This document shows, piece by piece, positions 41,858 to 52,500 of a stretch of 64,000 bases of DNA. The translations under genes and the position numbers were made by a program. Position 1 is the stretch's first letter. The number at the start of each line of letters is the position of its first letter. Origin of the DNA: Saccharomycopsis crataegensis. Its lineage: Eukaryota; Ascomycota; Saccharomycetes; Ascoideales; Saccharomycopsidaceae. The stretch lies in assembly GCF_037102585.1 (NCBI RefSeq), contig NW_027043829.1, positions 2,666,001 to 2,730,000 of the forward strand, read 5' to 3'. The notes beneath the pieces are model-generated. The model saw nothing but the letters and a program-made list of their open reading frames with translations, was not told the DNA's origin and did no database searches.

Positions 41858-43092
41858 CAATATCTTAAAGGGGGTTTTTAGTGAGTAGAAATCTCACACT
41901 GTTGAATATTAATTTAAAAAAATTGAAATTCTTCGTCTTTTGAAGATTTTCCTCCTCAAAACCAAGAACAAGTTTATATAATTATATACTTATGAGATTT
42001 AATATAAATCGAAATTATTGGAAAAAAAAAAAAAGGAAAAAAAAACCTAAAAATTATCATGAGAACCACTAGAAATAGTAATAAAGCTACTCCAAACTAC
42101 TCCACCGACCCTACTAATGATCCCCCAATCATTGAAACCCCGGTTTCTTTGGGCTCTTCATTGGATGTTGGCGCAACATCTGAAACCCCGATCCCGATAG
42201 CAAACATAAACAAACAAGCTAAAGATCAAGATTCCGATGAAGAAATTACTGATGCAGCCGACAATACTATTAATAGTACTGTTGAAACCTTTTTAACTGC
42301 TTCAGAAGATCCTGAAGCGGACCAAAACATGGATTCCAACGCCATTTCTACCCCAACTACCTCTCCAGCAATTAATGTTTCTTCAGTTGATTGCGATCGC
42401 AATTCTCATGCAGCATGTGACACTGACATTGACATGCATAATCCTGTTGTTCCAACCCACGCCGTTATTTCTACTGATTTTATTAATGAAAACTCCGAAA
42501 ACCAAAAAAAAATCGAAAATTCTCAAAACCCAAAAAAAAATTCTGTTTCTGTTCCTTCTGTTTCTGTTCCTTCTGTTTCTGTTCCTTCTGTTTCTGTTCC
42601 TTCTGTTTCTGTTCCTTCTGTTTCTGTTCCTTCTGTTTCTGTTCCCTCTGTTTCATCTTCTACTACGGCCTCCAATCCGGTGGCTCCAGCTGTCAATGTG
42701 ACAAGACCAATCCAAACCTATGCTCAAGCCACCGCTGGAGACAAGCGCACACCTCGAGCCACTACAAACACCAATGATCCATCCTTCCAAAACGTGTTGA
42801 TGAAATTTGAAAGAACTTTCAAATGGGCAAGTCACATCAAAATCCTTGACTTTAAGCACCGCGACGTATTGGAATATGCCATAAGCGAGAAACGCAAATC
42901 AGGAAAATTGTTCTCCACCTCCAATCCTGCTATTATTAAATCCAAAGAAAAACGCGAGGAACTCGTCAAGATCATGGAAATTGAAGATTTCTTCCAAAAT
43001 TACACCAGTTTTAATATGACAAACGAATTCAACAGATTGAGAAACTCTAGAATCAGCTTGGAGAACTACTTGGAATTTATCATGAGCCAACA
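41858..43092 (+). mobile_element. LINE 2: 3'-truncated L1/Zorro-like copy
   Basis: Starts directly after the tail of LINE 1. About 200 bases of leader (with a GTGAG/CTCAC hairpin near 41,880 and A runs near 42,020) precede ORF1. The element stops inside ORF1 at 43,092, where the rest of the element C LTR begins. Loss of the 3' part is unusual for LINEs, which are normally truncated at the 5' end, so a later deletion that also removed about 77 bases of the LTR is likely. Confidence 0.75.
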
Positions 43093-43102
43093 TATATACT
43101 AA
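42059..43102 (+). pseudogene. LINE 2 ORF1 fragment
   Basis: 347 codons starting MRTTRNSNKATPNYSTDP; shares NYSTDPTNDPP with the other copies. An acidic/Thr-rich region follows, then seven VSVPS repeats (15-base units, about 42,543-42,650), then the Gag-like core (FQNVLMKFERTFKWASHIK..., DVLEYAI). The frame ends a few codons into the LTR fragment, and the zinc knuckles and everything after are missing. Compared with LINE 3, the VSVPS array is unique to this copy. Confidence 0.75.
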
Positions 43103-43173
43103 CGGTTATGAGCTTATGGTTATGAGCACGTGTATCATTGCCTATAACCAATAGCTCAAACCATACTACAACA
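43093..43173 (-). repeat. Element C left LTR, inner 81 bp
   Basis: Identical to the last 81 bases (plus-strand view) of the complete LTR at 58,013-58,217, ending TACTACAACA. The polypurine tract of element C adjoins it (CCCCCC on the plus strand, 43,177-43,183). Confidence 0.9.
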
Positions 43174-46100
43174 ATTCCCCCCGTCAAGATCTTCTATTCA
43201 AACTTTGAAAGGAACGACCCAACAACGGTTTTCTACAGATAGGAATACTAGAAGAACCATAGAAGTCCTTAATGGACTCATAGAGGTTCTTCTGTAAACC
43301 CAGTGGAACACTATCCACAAAAACATCAACCGGGACCGTAAAGCAATGACCAGGACGAGCCATCCGAAAGGTAACATCAAAAGACCTAGTGTCAGGATCA
43401 TATCCTAAAATACCATTAACCTCAGAAGCTCTAGCTTTAAATTCATTAACAGTCCGGGGAAGATCAATAAAAGCAGCTTCAGGCACCGAATAAGGACGTA
43501 AAAACCTCGCATTAATCACCCTTGATTTAAGGTTTAATATCGGTAAATCAATTTCAAAACTATTCTTGTTAATAACCTTGACTACTTTAAAAGGACCAAA
43601 ATACACATCAGTCACTTTTTTGTATCGAGTACTATTCGTGTACGCTTCGCGATGCACAAGCACGTACTGACCAACTGTATAATCATCAAAGCTTGCTCCT
43701 GCATTGGCACTTATATTCATCCGGTGCTGATACAGGGATAATTGTTCTGAAACGGCCCAATGAATTGCCCTCAATCTCTTCCCCCACTCACTAATCAGGT
43801 GATGAGCAATATCAACAACTTGAGGTTCAGACAATTGAAGCAACGGTTGGCGACCAAAAACCGCTTGGAAAGGCGAAATACCGGTAGCCGAGTGAATAGA
43901 TGAATTGATAGCAGTCTGAGCCACAGCCAAATAACTCAACCAATCACCTTTATTTTCAGAAACAAAAGTACGAAGTAGCTGTACTACCTTCTTGTTAGCG
44001 GCTTCTGCCACACCATTTCCACGAGGGTTGTTAGCAGCCGTGAGATGATACTTAAATCCCATAATCTTCGAAATATCCTTGGCAATGCTATTAGCCCAAC
44101 GAATATCACGATCAGAACGAATAAAACACGGAATACCATAATACGCAAATACATTATGGAACAACACCTTAGCAACACCCATTGTATCAATCTGTTTGTT
44201 GCATCCAATAAAAATAGAAAATTTCGAAAAATCATCAACAACGGTAAGGATAGCATCACATCCTCCACATTCCGGCAATCCAGTAATCATATCAATCAGA
44301 ATTCTTTGGAAAGTGAATCCTGGAGGATCAACAGCCATAATAGGATGAGAATGGTGTTGGCGTATTTTTGTTCTCAAACAAGTATCACATCCACCAACTA
44401 CTGCAGTGACAATCTTCATAAGATTTCGCACATAAAACTTAGAAGATAGCCCGAGGTATAATTGAGTTATCCCGGCATGCATTCTGCCATGCTCATACTC
44501 AATTAACCTACGGGCCCGCAGCGCCCCAACGACCCGGCGCCACGGAGATTGATTGGTACGTCCAAACAATTTACCATCAATCAATTTAAAATTCTTCAAA
44601 ATACCCTGACTCACATCGAGTCTATCACCATTAACATCTTCTTCATCAATTCTCGTTTCTGCGACATCGCTGGCATTATCACTTGCTTTATTATCCTTGT
44701 CCTCAATTAACCTTAAACTGTTACTAATCTCCGCAAAATACTCATCCGATTCAATCGAAGCCTTGATTTCTGCTTCAGTTAAATTAACTGCAGGGATTAC
44801 CGATTCCAAAGCCCCCACATAACGAGAGAGGTAATCAGCTAACTCATTTGTTGTACCCTTGACATATTCTAACACAATATCAAACTCAGCGAGTTTAGTA
44901 ATCCATCTTTTAACCCTGTCATTTTCAGCTTCCTTATTTCCTTTAAGCAACACAGACAAGGATTGGTGATCAGTCTTTACCACAATTCTATGACCAAATA
45001 TCAAATGGGCCGTCTTGTCTAATAAGTAGACAACGGCTAAAAGTTCTTTATCTCTAATTGGATAATTCTTTTCGTGGATTGAAAGGCTCCGCAGGTAATA
45101 ACCAACAATTTGCAGCTCATCGGACCCAGGGATCAACTGTTTCAATACCCCCCCAATTGCAATTCCTGAAGCATCAGACTCAATTACAAATACAGTAGCG
45201 GGATCAGTCGAAAGTGGAACACTTAGTACCTTGGTTTCCAACAAGGCTTGCTTCAAAGAAGCGAACCTTTTGGAAACTGTCTCCATATCCCATTCGAGAT
45301 TTTTGGAGACAAATTGGTAAAGTTCAACCACTAAGTCCGAATAGCTGGCAACGAAATGACGGAAATAATTAGTGAATCCAAGAGTTTTCTGCAACTCCTT
45401 GGCATTCACAGGGGTCTTCAATTTCCGAATTACTTCCCTAGTATCATCAGGGATTTCAACTCCATCCGGACCAATTTCCCAACCAAGAAAGCGAACCTTA
45501 GAGCTCATAAAACTGCATTTCAGCCTTTTCAAAAACAACTTGTTCTCCCGACACACATCAAAAAACTGCTTGAGCAAACCCAAATGCTCTTCCCTGTTTG
45601 GCGACGCCAAGAGAACATCATCAACATAATTACGGGCAGTTGAAAGGTGTGCTATTTTCTTGGCTAAGTATGATTGTAGGTGTGAAGGGGCTGATGTGAG
45701 TCCAAAGGGTAATCTCAAGTACTCGTACTTGAGCCCTTCAAACTCAAAAGCCGTGAATCTACTAGAATTCTCATCGAGGGTAAGTTGATGAAAGCCTTCC
45801 GTTAAATCCACGGTTGAGAACACCTTATTGGCCAGAAAGATCTGGATCAATTCATCGTAACTGGGAAGGTTCTGATTAAACCTTTTCAATAAAAGGTTGA
45901 TTTGACGAAAATCAATAACCAAACGAATCTCCCCAGTCTTCTTCTTGACAACTAGAAAAGGTGAAGAATAAGGCGAGTTAGAGGGTTGAATAAGTTTAGA
46001 ATCAACCATACGCCTAATATGATTTCTAACCTCATGCAAAAGAGCAATCTTAACCTTCGGAATATACGGGGTCGTTGGAACTTCTTCCGACATCGGTTCA

Positions 46101-47340
46101 AGCCTGATATTATCTGCCCCCCGAGACTCAACAACTTGATTAATCCCAAGCTTCTCCGCAAAAATATCCGCATAATCAAACAACAATTTCTCTAATCTAG
46201 GATCGTCTATCTCAACAGGATCCAGGCTAAGAGCAGCCATAGCACTAATACTTTCAATGGATTTCTCATCCAAATCGTCCACCCCCACATCTCCCACAGT
46301 AAGATTAGCAAAATCAATAAGATGGGCATATTCTCTAATGAATGGAAGCCCCACAATAACAGTAGGTGAAACAATCGGGTGCACATAACAACGGATCTTC
46401 ACAACAGTATGGTTAAATGTAACAGGGATAATCACATACCTATCTACCGCATCATACTGATTAGTTGCAGTCTTGATTGTTCTTGGGCTAATCCTAGTAA
46501 GATCGGCACTATCATAACCGAGCTTAGGCAAAATCGACGGATTCACAAAACTGTAACTCGCCCCAGAGTCAATAAGAGCTTTGGTAACAAACCCAGCAGG
46601 TCCCATAGTAACAGGAACCTTGAAAGCAACAACATCCTCATATGGAACTGCATGGTCCTCCTCTTGGACGCAATCCATAAGGTGAGCCAAACGAGCACCA
46701 GACCCACCACCACCACGGCGAGGGCAGTCCATGCTCTGATGTCCGTGTCCTTTACACTGGAAACAATTTCCAAGAATAAGCAACAGCCTCACCTCCTCCT
46801 GGGTGAGATTAAATTTCTTGCAGAGGGCGGCAATCTTACCACTAGACTTGCGAGGATATGAGTTTCCCCGAGAACTTGGTACTGATTGCAAAGCATCCAA
46901 TTCCATTGGCATCGGACCACCTCTATCCATAGGCGAAAACGTAGACGGCATAGGGATAGTCAGAGTATGGATGGTTCTTTCAGTAAGATCATTAATACTA
47001 AGTGCATGAGAAATCACATCATCTAATTTCTCATAAATGCGTCCTGCATCTGCAATGTGCTTCTGCAAACGCGGGTCCAAGGAATCGATAAAACGATTAA
47101 TTTTTGAACGTTCTGACCAATCTGGAATGTACACAACATTCGCTTGAAACTCAGCAACGTGGGACAGAAGCGCTTTTCCTTTTTGCGCAATTGTCCACAA
47201 TGTTCTTTCCAAAATGTCAACCATATCAACTCTAGAAAAGTGCGCAAGCACTTGAGCCTTAAAGGCTCTATAAGAGATATCTGACGGCAAGGAGTCAGAA
47301 AAAGAAGAAAAACTTCTAAAAGTATCTTGAGCCACGTTTC
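43174..47340 (-). mobile_element. Element C body: gag end, protease, RT, RNase H, integrase
   Basis: A long open frame on the minus strand ends at 43,184. In order: Gag with a CFQCKGHGHQSMDC knuckle, protease (LIDSGASYSFV), reverse transcriptase (YVDDVLLASP), RNase H (ESDASGIAIGG), and integrase with an HHCC zinc domain (CDTCLRTK) and the acidic core (VVDDFSKF, RSDRDIRW). RT before integrase identifies Ty3/gypsy. The frame meets the LTR of element B at 47,341; the first part of Gag is on the other side of B at 57,603-57,920. Confidence 0.9.
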
Positions 47341-47742
47341 TGTTGTAGTTTTGTAACCCTAGTTACAGTAGTCATTACCAATAACAAATACTATCAAACT
47401 ATCCTTGTTATTATTCTTATTCTTCTTAACTAACTAACTATTTAAATAACAAAATATAAACTCAAACTATGGGGAGAGGCCCCATATTTATAATAAGACC
47501 AATATATATGATTTGTAATCATACATCCATCTAGAACATTCTAGATGATTAATCATATGCACAATGACTAATTATTAGGCTGAGTCATAATCACATGCAG
47601 ATTATATATTGCTCAGCCATGGTAAATAAACCGTCTTATCCGAGACTCGAACTCGGGATCTATTCAACACATTGATACCCGTGTTAACCGTTGAGCCATC
47701 TGTACAAAACCCAATATATGACTTTGGATTGTCAACTCAACA
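47341..47742 (-). repeat. Element B 3' LTR (tRNA-like type)
   Basis: 402 bp, TGTTGAG...CTACAACA on the minus strand. Contains, in element orientation, the 73-base tRNA-like segment, one CATCTAGAATGTTCTAGATG palindrome, a TATAAATATGGGG box and the start codon of the element frame near its end. Confidence 0.95.
47633..47705 (-). other. tRNA-like segment in element B 3' LTR
   Basis: 73 bases, the length of a tRNA. A box TGGCTCAACGG is perfect; T arm CCGAG-TTCGAGT-CTCGG pairs fully. D arm, anticodon arm and acceptor do not pair. The B box has 9 of 11 consensus bases here. No T-run terminator follows. Read as a degenerate tRNA-derived module, not a functional tRNA. Confidence 0.7.
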
Positions 47743-47749
47743 CCCTCTC

Positions 47750-49217
47750 TCAATTCAAAGTCACCATACCACAAAGCTTTCTTAGCTCTATGAATTGAGG
47801 AGCAGCAAGACCTTTAGTGAACATGTCAGCAACCATGATTCCAGTATTAAGGTATTGCAAATCAATTGTCCCAGATCCAATGTGATCCCTGATGAAATGA
47901 GTCCTGATATCAATATGTTTGGTACGGTGATGGAAAGCTGGATGTTTGGCCATTTCAATACACCCCTGGTTATCATCATAAATCTTCACTGCACCAGTGT
48001 TAAGGCCAAACTCCTCAAAGACCTGTTTCAACCACAATGCCTCTTTCACACCTTCGCTAAGAGACATATATTCTGCTTCAGCTGTAGAAAGAGCAACCGT
48101 TGCTTGTTTCTTGGACCTCCATGTTATTGCACCATTGGCATATTTGAACACAAACCCAGTAGTAGACTTTCTGTCTGACTTATCTCCAGCCCAGTCAGCA
48201 TCACAATATCCAACTAGTTCACCATCTCCTTTATCTCCAGCCTCATATCTTATACCTAATTCTTTCGTACCTTTCAAATATCTCAACACTCTTTTAGCTG
48301 CCTTGTAATGGACCTCCTTTGGCTCCTTGAGATATCTTGATAAAACACCGACGATATAACTAATATCGCTCCTAACAGTATTGGCAGCAAACAACAATTT
48401 TCCAACTAAAGATCTATAGGCTGTAGCATCACATGTTTCAGCATTGGCATCCACCAACGTAAGTTCTTGGCCAGAAATTGTAGGCGTCTTATCGTGGTTG
48501 CAATTCTCCATTCCAAATTCCTTCAACATGGAACCAATGTAGTCCTTCAAACTCATGTTGATACCACCGCCATCTTGAGAAATATTCATGCCTAAAAATT
48601 TCTTGACAACTCCCAAGTCTTTCATCTTGAAAACATTCATCAATTCAGATTTGACTTTTCCAATAGCAAAATCTGAGGTACCAGCTATCAATAAGTCGTC
48701 AACATAGAGGGCAACCATCACAAATGACTTTTCAGACTTTCTTGAGTACAAACAATATTCAGCACCGTTTCTAACAAAACCAAGCGACGACAATACACTG
48801 TGGATTCTTTCATTCCACACTAACGGGGCTTGTTTTAATCCATACAAGCTTTTCTTCAACCTCAAGACGCTGGTTTCTTTTCCCTTAACCACATACCCTT
48901 CTGGCTGAGTCATGTATAATTCTTCTTGAAGGAAACCATTGAGGAACGCAGTTTTAACATCCATCTGATGAACTGCCATTCCATTCTTGGCAGCGATACT
49001 CAACATCAACCTGATAGATTCATAACGCACCACAGGTGAGAATGTCTCATTGTAGTCAATACCCTTCACCTGTGTGAATCCTCGAGCAACAAGTCTTCCC
49101 TTGAAGACTCCGTTATCTTTCTTTGCAAAGACCCAACGACATGTAATTGGCTTTCTTCCTTTCGGCAACTCGACCAATTCATAAGTGGAATTCTCCTTGT
49201 GAGCAGCTATTTCTTCG
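47750..49217 (-). mobile_element. Element B body, left part: RT and RNase H
   Basis: Minus-strand frame ending at 47,750, eight bases before the polypurine tract and 3' LTR. Carries the copia RT (ALYVDDLLIAGTS) and RNase H (GYCDADWAGDKSDRKSTTG, LSTAEAEYMSLSEG). It meets the LTR of element A at 49,218. About 245 bases next to that border are identical to element A, while the rest differs clearly. Confidence 0.92.
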
Positions 49218-49595
49218 TGTTGAGTTGGCAATCCAAAGTTATGTGGTTAGTCATTGTTCATGGAACCTTCTAGAACTCATGGAACCTTCTAGAACTTATG
49301 GAACCTTCTAGAATTCCATGGAACATTCTAGAACTCATGGAACCTTCTAGAATTCCATGGAACATTCTAGAACTCATGGAACCTTCTAGAATTCCATGGA
49401 ACATTCTAGAGCTTATGGAACCTTCTAGAACCCATTGAGATTAATATAAATATGGGCCATGCCCCCCATAGTCTGAGTTTGTCCTTTATATAATTTAGAT
49501 AGTTAACAAGTAAAACAAGTATAACAAGGGAATAAATATTATTGAATATTATTGTTATCAATGTCTTTTGTAACTAGAGTTACAAAACTACAACA
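49218..49595 (+). repeat. Element A 5' LTR
   Basis: 378 bp, TGTTGAGTTGG...CTACAACA. Order: short edge shared with the B-type LTR, nine-unit TTCTAGAA array, ATAAATATGGGCC TATA region, leader with AAGTATAACAAGGG, then the ATG (49,561) of the element frame 35 bases before the LTR end. Confidence 0.95.
49260..49433 (+). promoter_or_regulatory. Nine-unit heat-shock-element array in element A 5' LTR
   Basis: Nine tandem 19-20 base units of the form atGGAACCTTCTAGAA. Eight contain a perfect three-part element GAAnnTTCnnGAA; one (the eighth) has GAG at the last part. This is the Hsf1 consensus. It lies about 20-190 bases upstream of the LTR TATA box. Identical in the 3' LTR. Confidence 0.8.
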
Positions 49596-52500
49596 GGTTA
49601 TGAGTTCAAATGCTCTTACTTCGTTCGCTGCTGATGAGAAGTTGAAGGGTTCCGGGAACTTTTATGATTGGTTTACTTTGATCAGTGTTAAGATGAAGAT
49701 GAAAGGTCTTGGTTTACATGCTTACTTGATCAATGGGGAAACCGGAACTGACGGGCTGGAAACTGCTAATGAAGTTGCCCAATTGATTGCTACTATGGAT
49801 GAGATTATTTCAACAGCCATTTTCAACAGCATCTCAGGCGCTGCTTTGACTAAGGCTTCCGAATTTGATGGTACTGGTAGAAACTTGTTTATGTTTCTCA
49901 AGTATGCTTATGGTACATTGACTGTTACAAATGCTGTTGGTATTATCTCAGATTTAATTGACGCTAAGTGGTTGAAATCTAGCAACGGAAACGTTGAGAA
50001 TTTCATTGATGCCTTCAATCACTTCAAGAATACTGTTGGCAAATTAGACGGAAACACTGTGTTGTGTGCGTTGTTTTTGAGCTTGGGTCAGAAAGCCGGG
50101 TTTAATGCAAATCTTTCCAGGGAAGTCATGACTGCGTATGAGTCTAGAAATGGCAGGACTATTGGAAATGTTGATATTGGGCTTGTCCAAGATTTGACAA
50201 GAGAAATCATTGGAGATAAATCGGTTGGTTCCACCAGTGTTGAGGGTTTGGAACCTGTGTTTGCTTTTAAGAAACAGTACAAGTGCTTCAATTGTGGAAA
50301 ACCCGGTCATTTCAAGAAGGATTGCAAGGCTCCTAGAAAGGAGAGAATGGGTGGTGATCTGAAGAATCCATCACCATCTTGGTATGCATTTATGGGAATG
50401 CATGGTAGGGCCTCCAGAGTGTACTTTGACTCTGGTGCCTCGCAACATATTTTGAATGACAGAAAGATGTTTAAAACCATTGGTCCTTTTTCTGGTGAGA
50501 TCTCAGGTATTGATGGTAGTTCTCTCGAGGTTCAAGGTATCGGGTCTGCGGTGTTTAAGTTACGTGATAACACCAGTATCGAAATCAAGGATGCTTATTA
50601 TGTTCCAGGGTCAAAGGCCAATTTGATTTCTGTTTCCAAGGCTACTCTGAATGGTGCAAGATTATTATTTGAAGGAAACAAGGTGAAAATGTACCCTGAA
50701 AAGAAAGTGGTTGCTGTTAAAGATCCAGTTATGAGTGATCTTTATGCTTTGCACACCAGTGTCGATGGTGTGGCATTTAACAGTATTGATAAGAGCGGGT
50801 TGTGGCACCAGAGATTAGGCCATCCCAGTATGAATATTATGAACAAGTTCAATCTGATGTTTCATTTGGTGAAAGGTAAACTTTACAGTGAAGATTCTGT
50901 GCAGTTATGTGAAAGCTGCTTGACAAGTAAAGGGGTTACCAGAAGACCAAAGAGCGGCAAGGGTGCTAAACCACAACAGCCTTTACAATTGTTGCATATG
51001 GACGTGTGTGGCCCAATCAATTATGGGTCTATTGATTCGAGCAAATATTTTCTCACTATTGTCGACGGGTATTCCAAGTTTGTGGAGGTCAAGTGTTTGA
51101 AAAACAAGTCAGAGTGTGCTGACAGGATTATTGAGTTTATTACATACACCGAAACAATGTTCAAGTCTCAGGGAAAAGAGTTTACCGTGGGAACTATCCG
51201 CACTGATAATGGTGGTGAATTTGTTACAGGAAAGTTGCATGATTTCATGAGAAGCAAAGGTATTGCCCATGAGTTGACTGTGCCACACCATAGTTATCAA
51301 AATGGTGTTGCTGAAAGAATGCATCGGACAATTCAAGACAAAACTAGGTCTTTAATTATTGGGGCTTCTATGCCGGTTCAGTTTTGGTCTGAAGGTGTCC
51401 GCACGGCTGTTTATTTGATTAACAGGACGCCATCCCGCGTTATTAATTTCCACACACCATATGGTCGTTGGTATGGATACAAGCCGGGCCTTGACCATCT
51501 TCGCTGCTTTGGTTCCCTTGCATATGTGGTTATACCAAACAGTTTGAGAAATGGAAAATTTGATGCTACCGCCAAGGTTGGAGTGATGCTCGGGTATGAT
51601 AGAGATCACTGTGCGTACAGAATTTTTGATCCTGCTGCCAACAAGATTATTGTGGCGACTCAGGTCAGATTTGATGAGTCAAGATATTACTATCAGGATG
51701 TGAAGCGAGTCACTGATGTGGATACCGAGATTGCTAAGGTAAACAGCTCTGGTGGTATGGGTTTTGCTGGTGGCGTTGCACCAGACCCTGTTATAAGTGA
51801 TCCAGACTTAGAGGATGTTGCAAGTGAAATCTCTGTTGATGATGAACGAATGGTTTCTTATTTGGATGATTCAGAAAGAGAGTCCACTGTTTCCTCAAGC
51901 AAAGACGTGGAAATGAGAATCATAGACGATGATGAGGATGCCACTGGAGAGTTAATCCCATCAAGGATGGTTTCAGAAGAGTTCAAGTTGGTTACTGCTA
52001 CAAAAAGGAAAAGATCATCGGGTTCTAGGCCCAAGAAAAGTACAGGTTTGATTAAAAGAAATCCATTTGGGATCTTGGCAGAAGTTGAACAAGAATCTGA
52101 TACATTCAGTTTAGATTCAGAGAGGGAAATTGCTATTGAGAAACCACAAAGGAAGAAATACAGAAACGACAGTAGCTCAAAAGAGCTTACTTCTTTTGTT
52201 CCTAATGGTAGTAGCAATGACAACTTGGTGGTTTCGGAAATTGAGCCACATGTTGAACAGCCAAGTGATTGTGATGAGGAATCAGAACTGAATGATGATG
52301 CCGAAGGCAAGTTGTTAGAGTACAAACCTGTGAATTATGTTGCCTCTTGTTTTATGGCTGGTGAAGCTGCTGCTTTGGCTGGTGGAAGTGATGTTCCTGG
52401 AAATTATAAGGAAGCCATGAAGAGCAACGAAAGTGCAGAATGGAAGCGCGCTTGTGACGAAGAAATTGCGGCTCACAAGGAGAATTCCACTTATGAATTG

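Noticed and set aside
43984-47247. Several 60-160 codon frames on the opposite strand of elements A, B, C, E and F
   Set aside because: They are shadows of the long gag-pol frames and recur in mirrored form wherever the elements recur.
47633-47705. Functional tRNA gene in the LTR
   Set aside because: Acceptor, D and anticodon arms do not pair and no T-run terminator follows; only the promoter boxes and T arm remain.
49260-49433. CRISPR-like array
   Set aside because: The genome is eukaryotic; units are directly adjacent with no spacers. They fit heat-shock-element repeats in an LTR.
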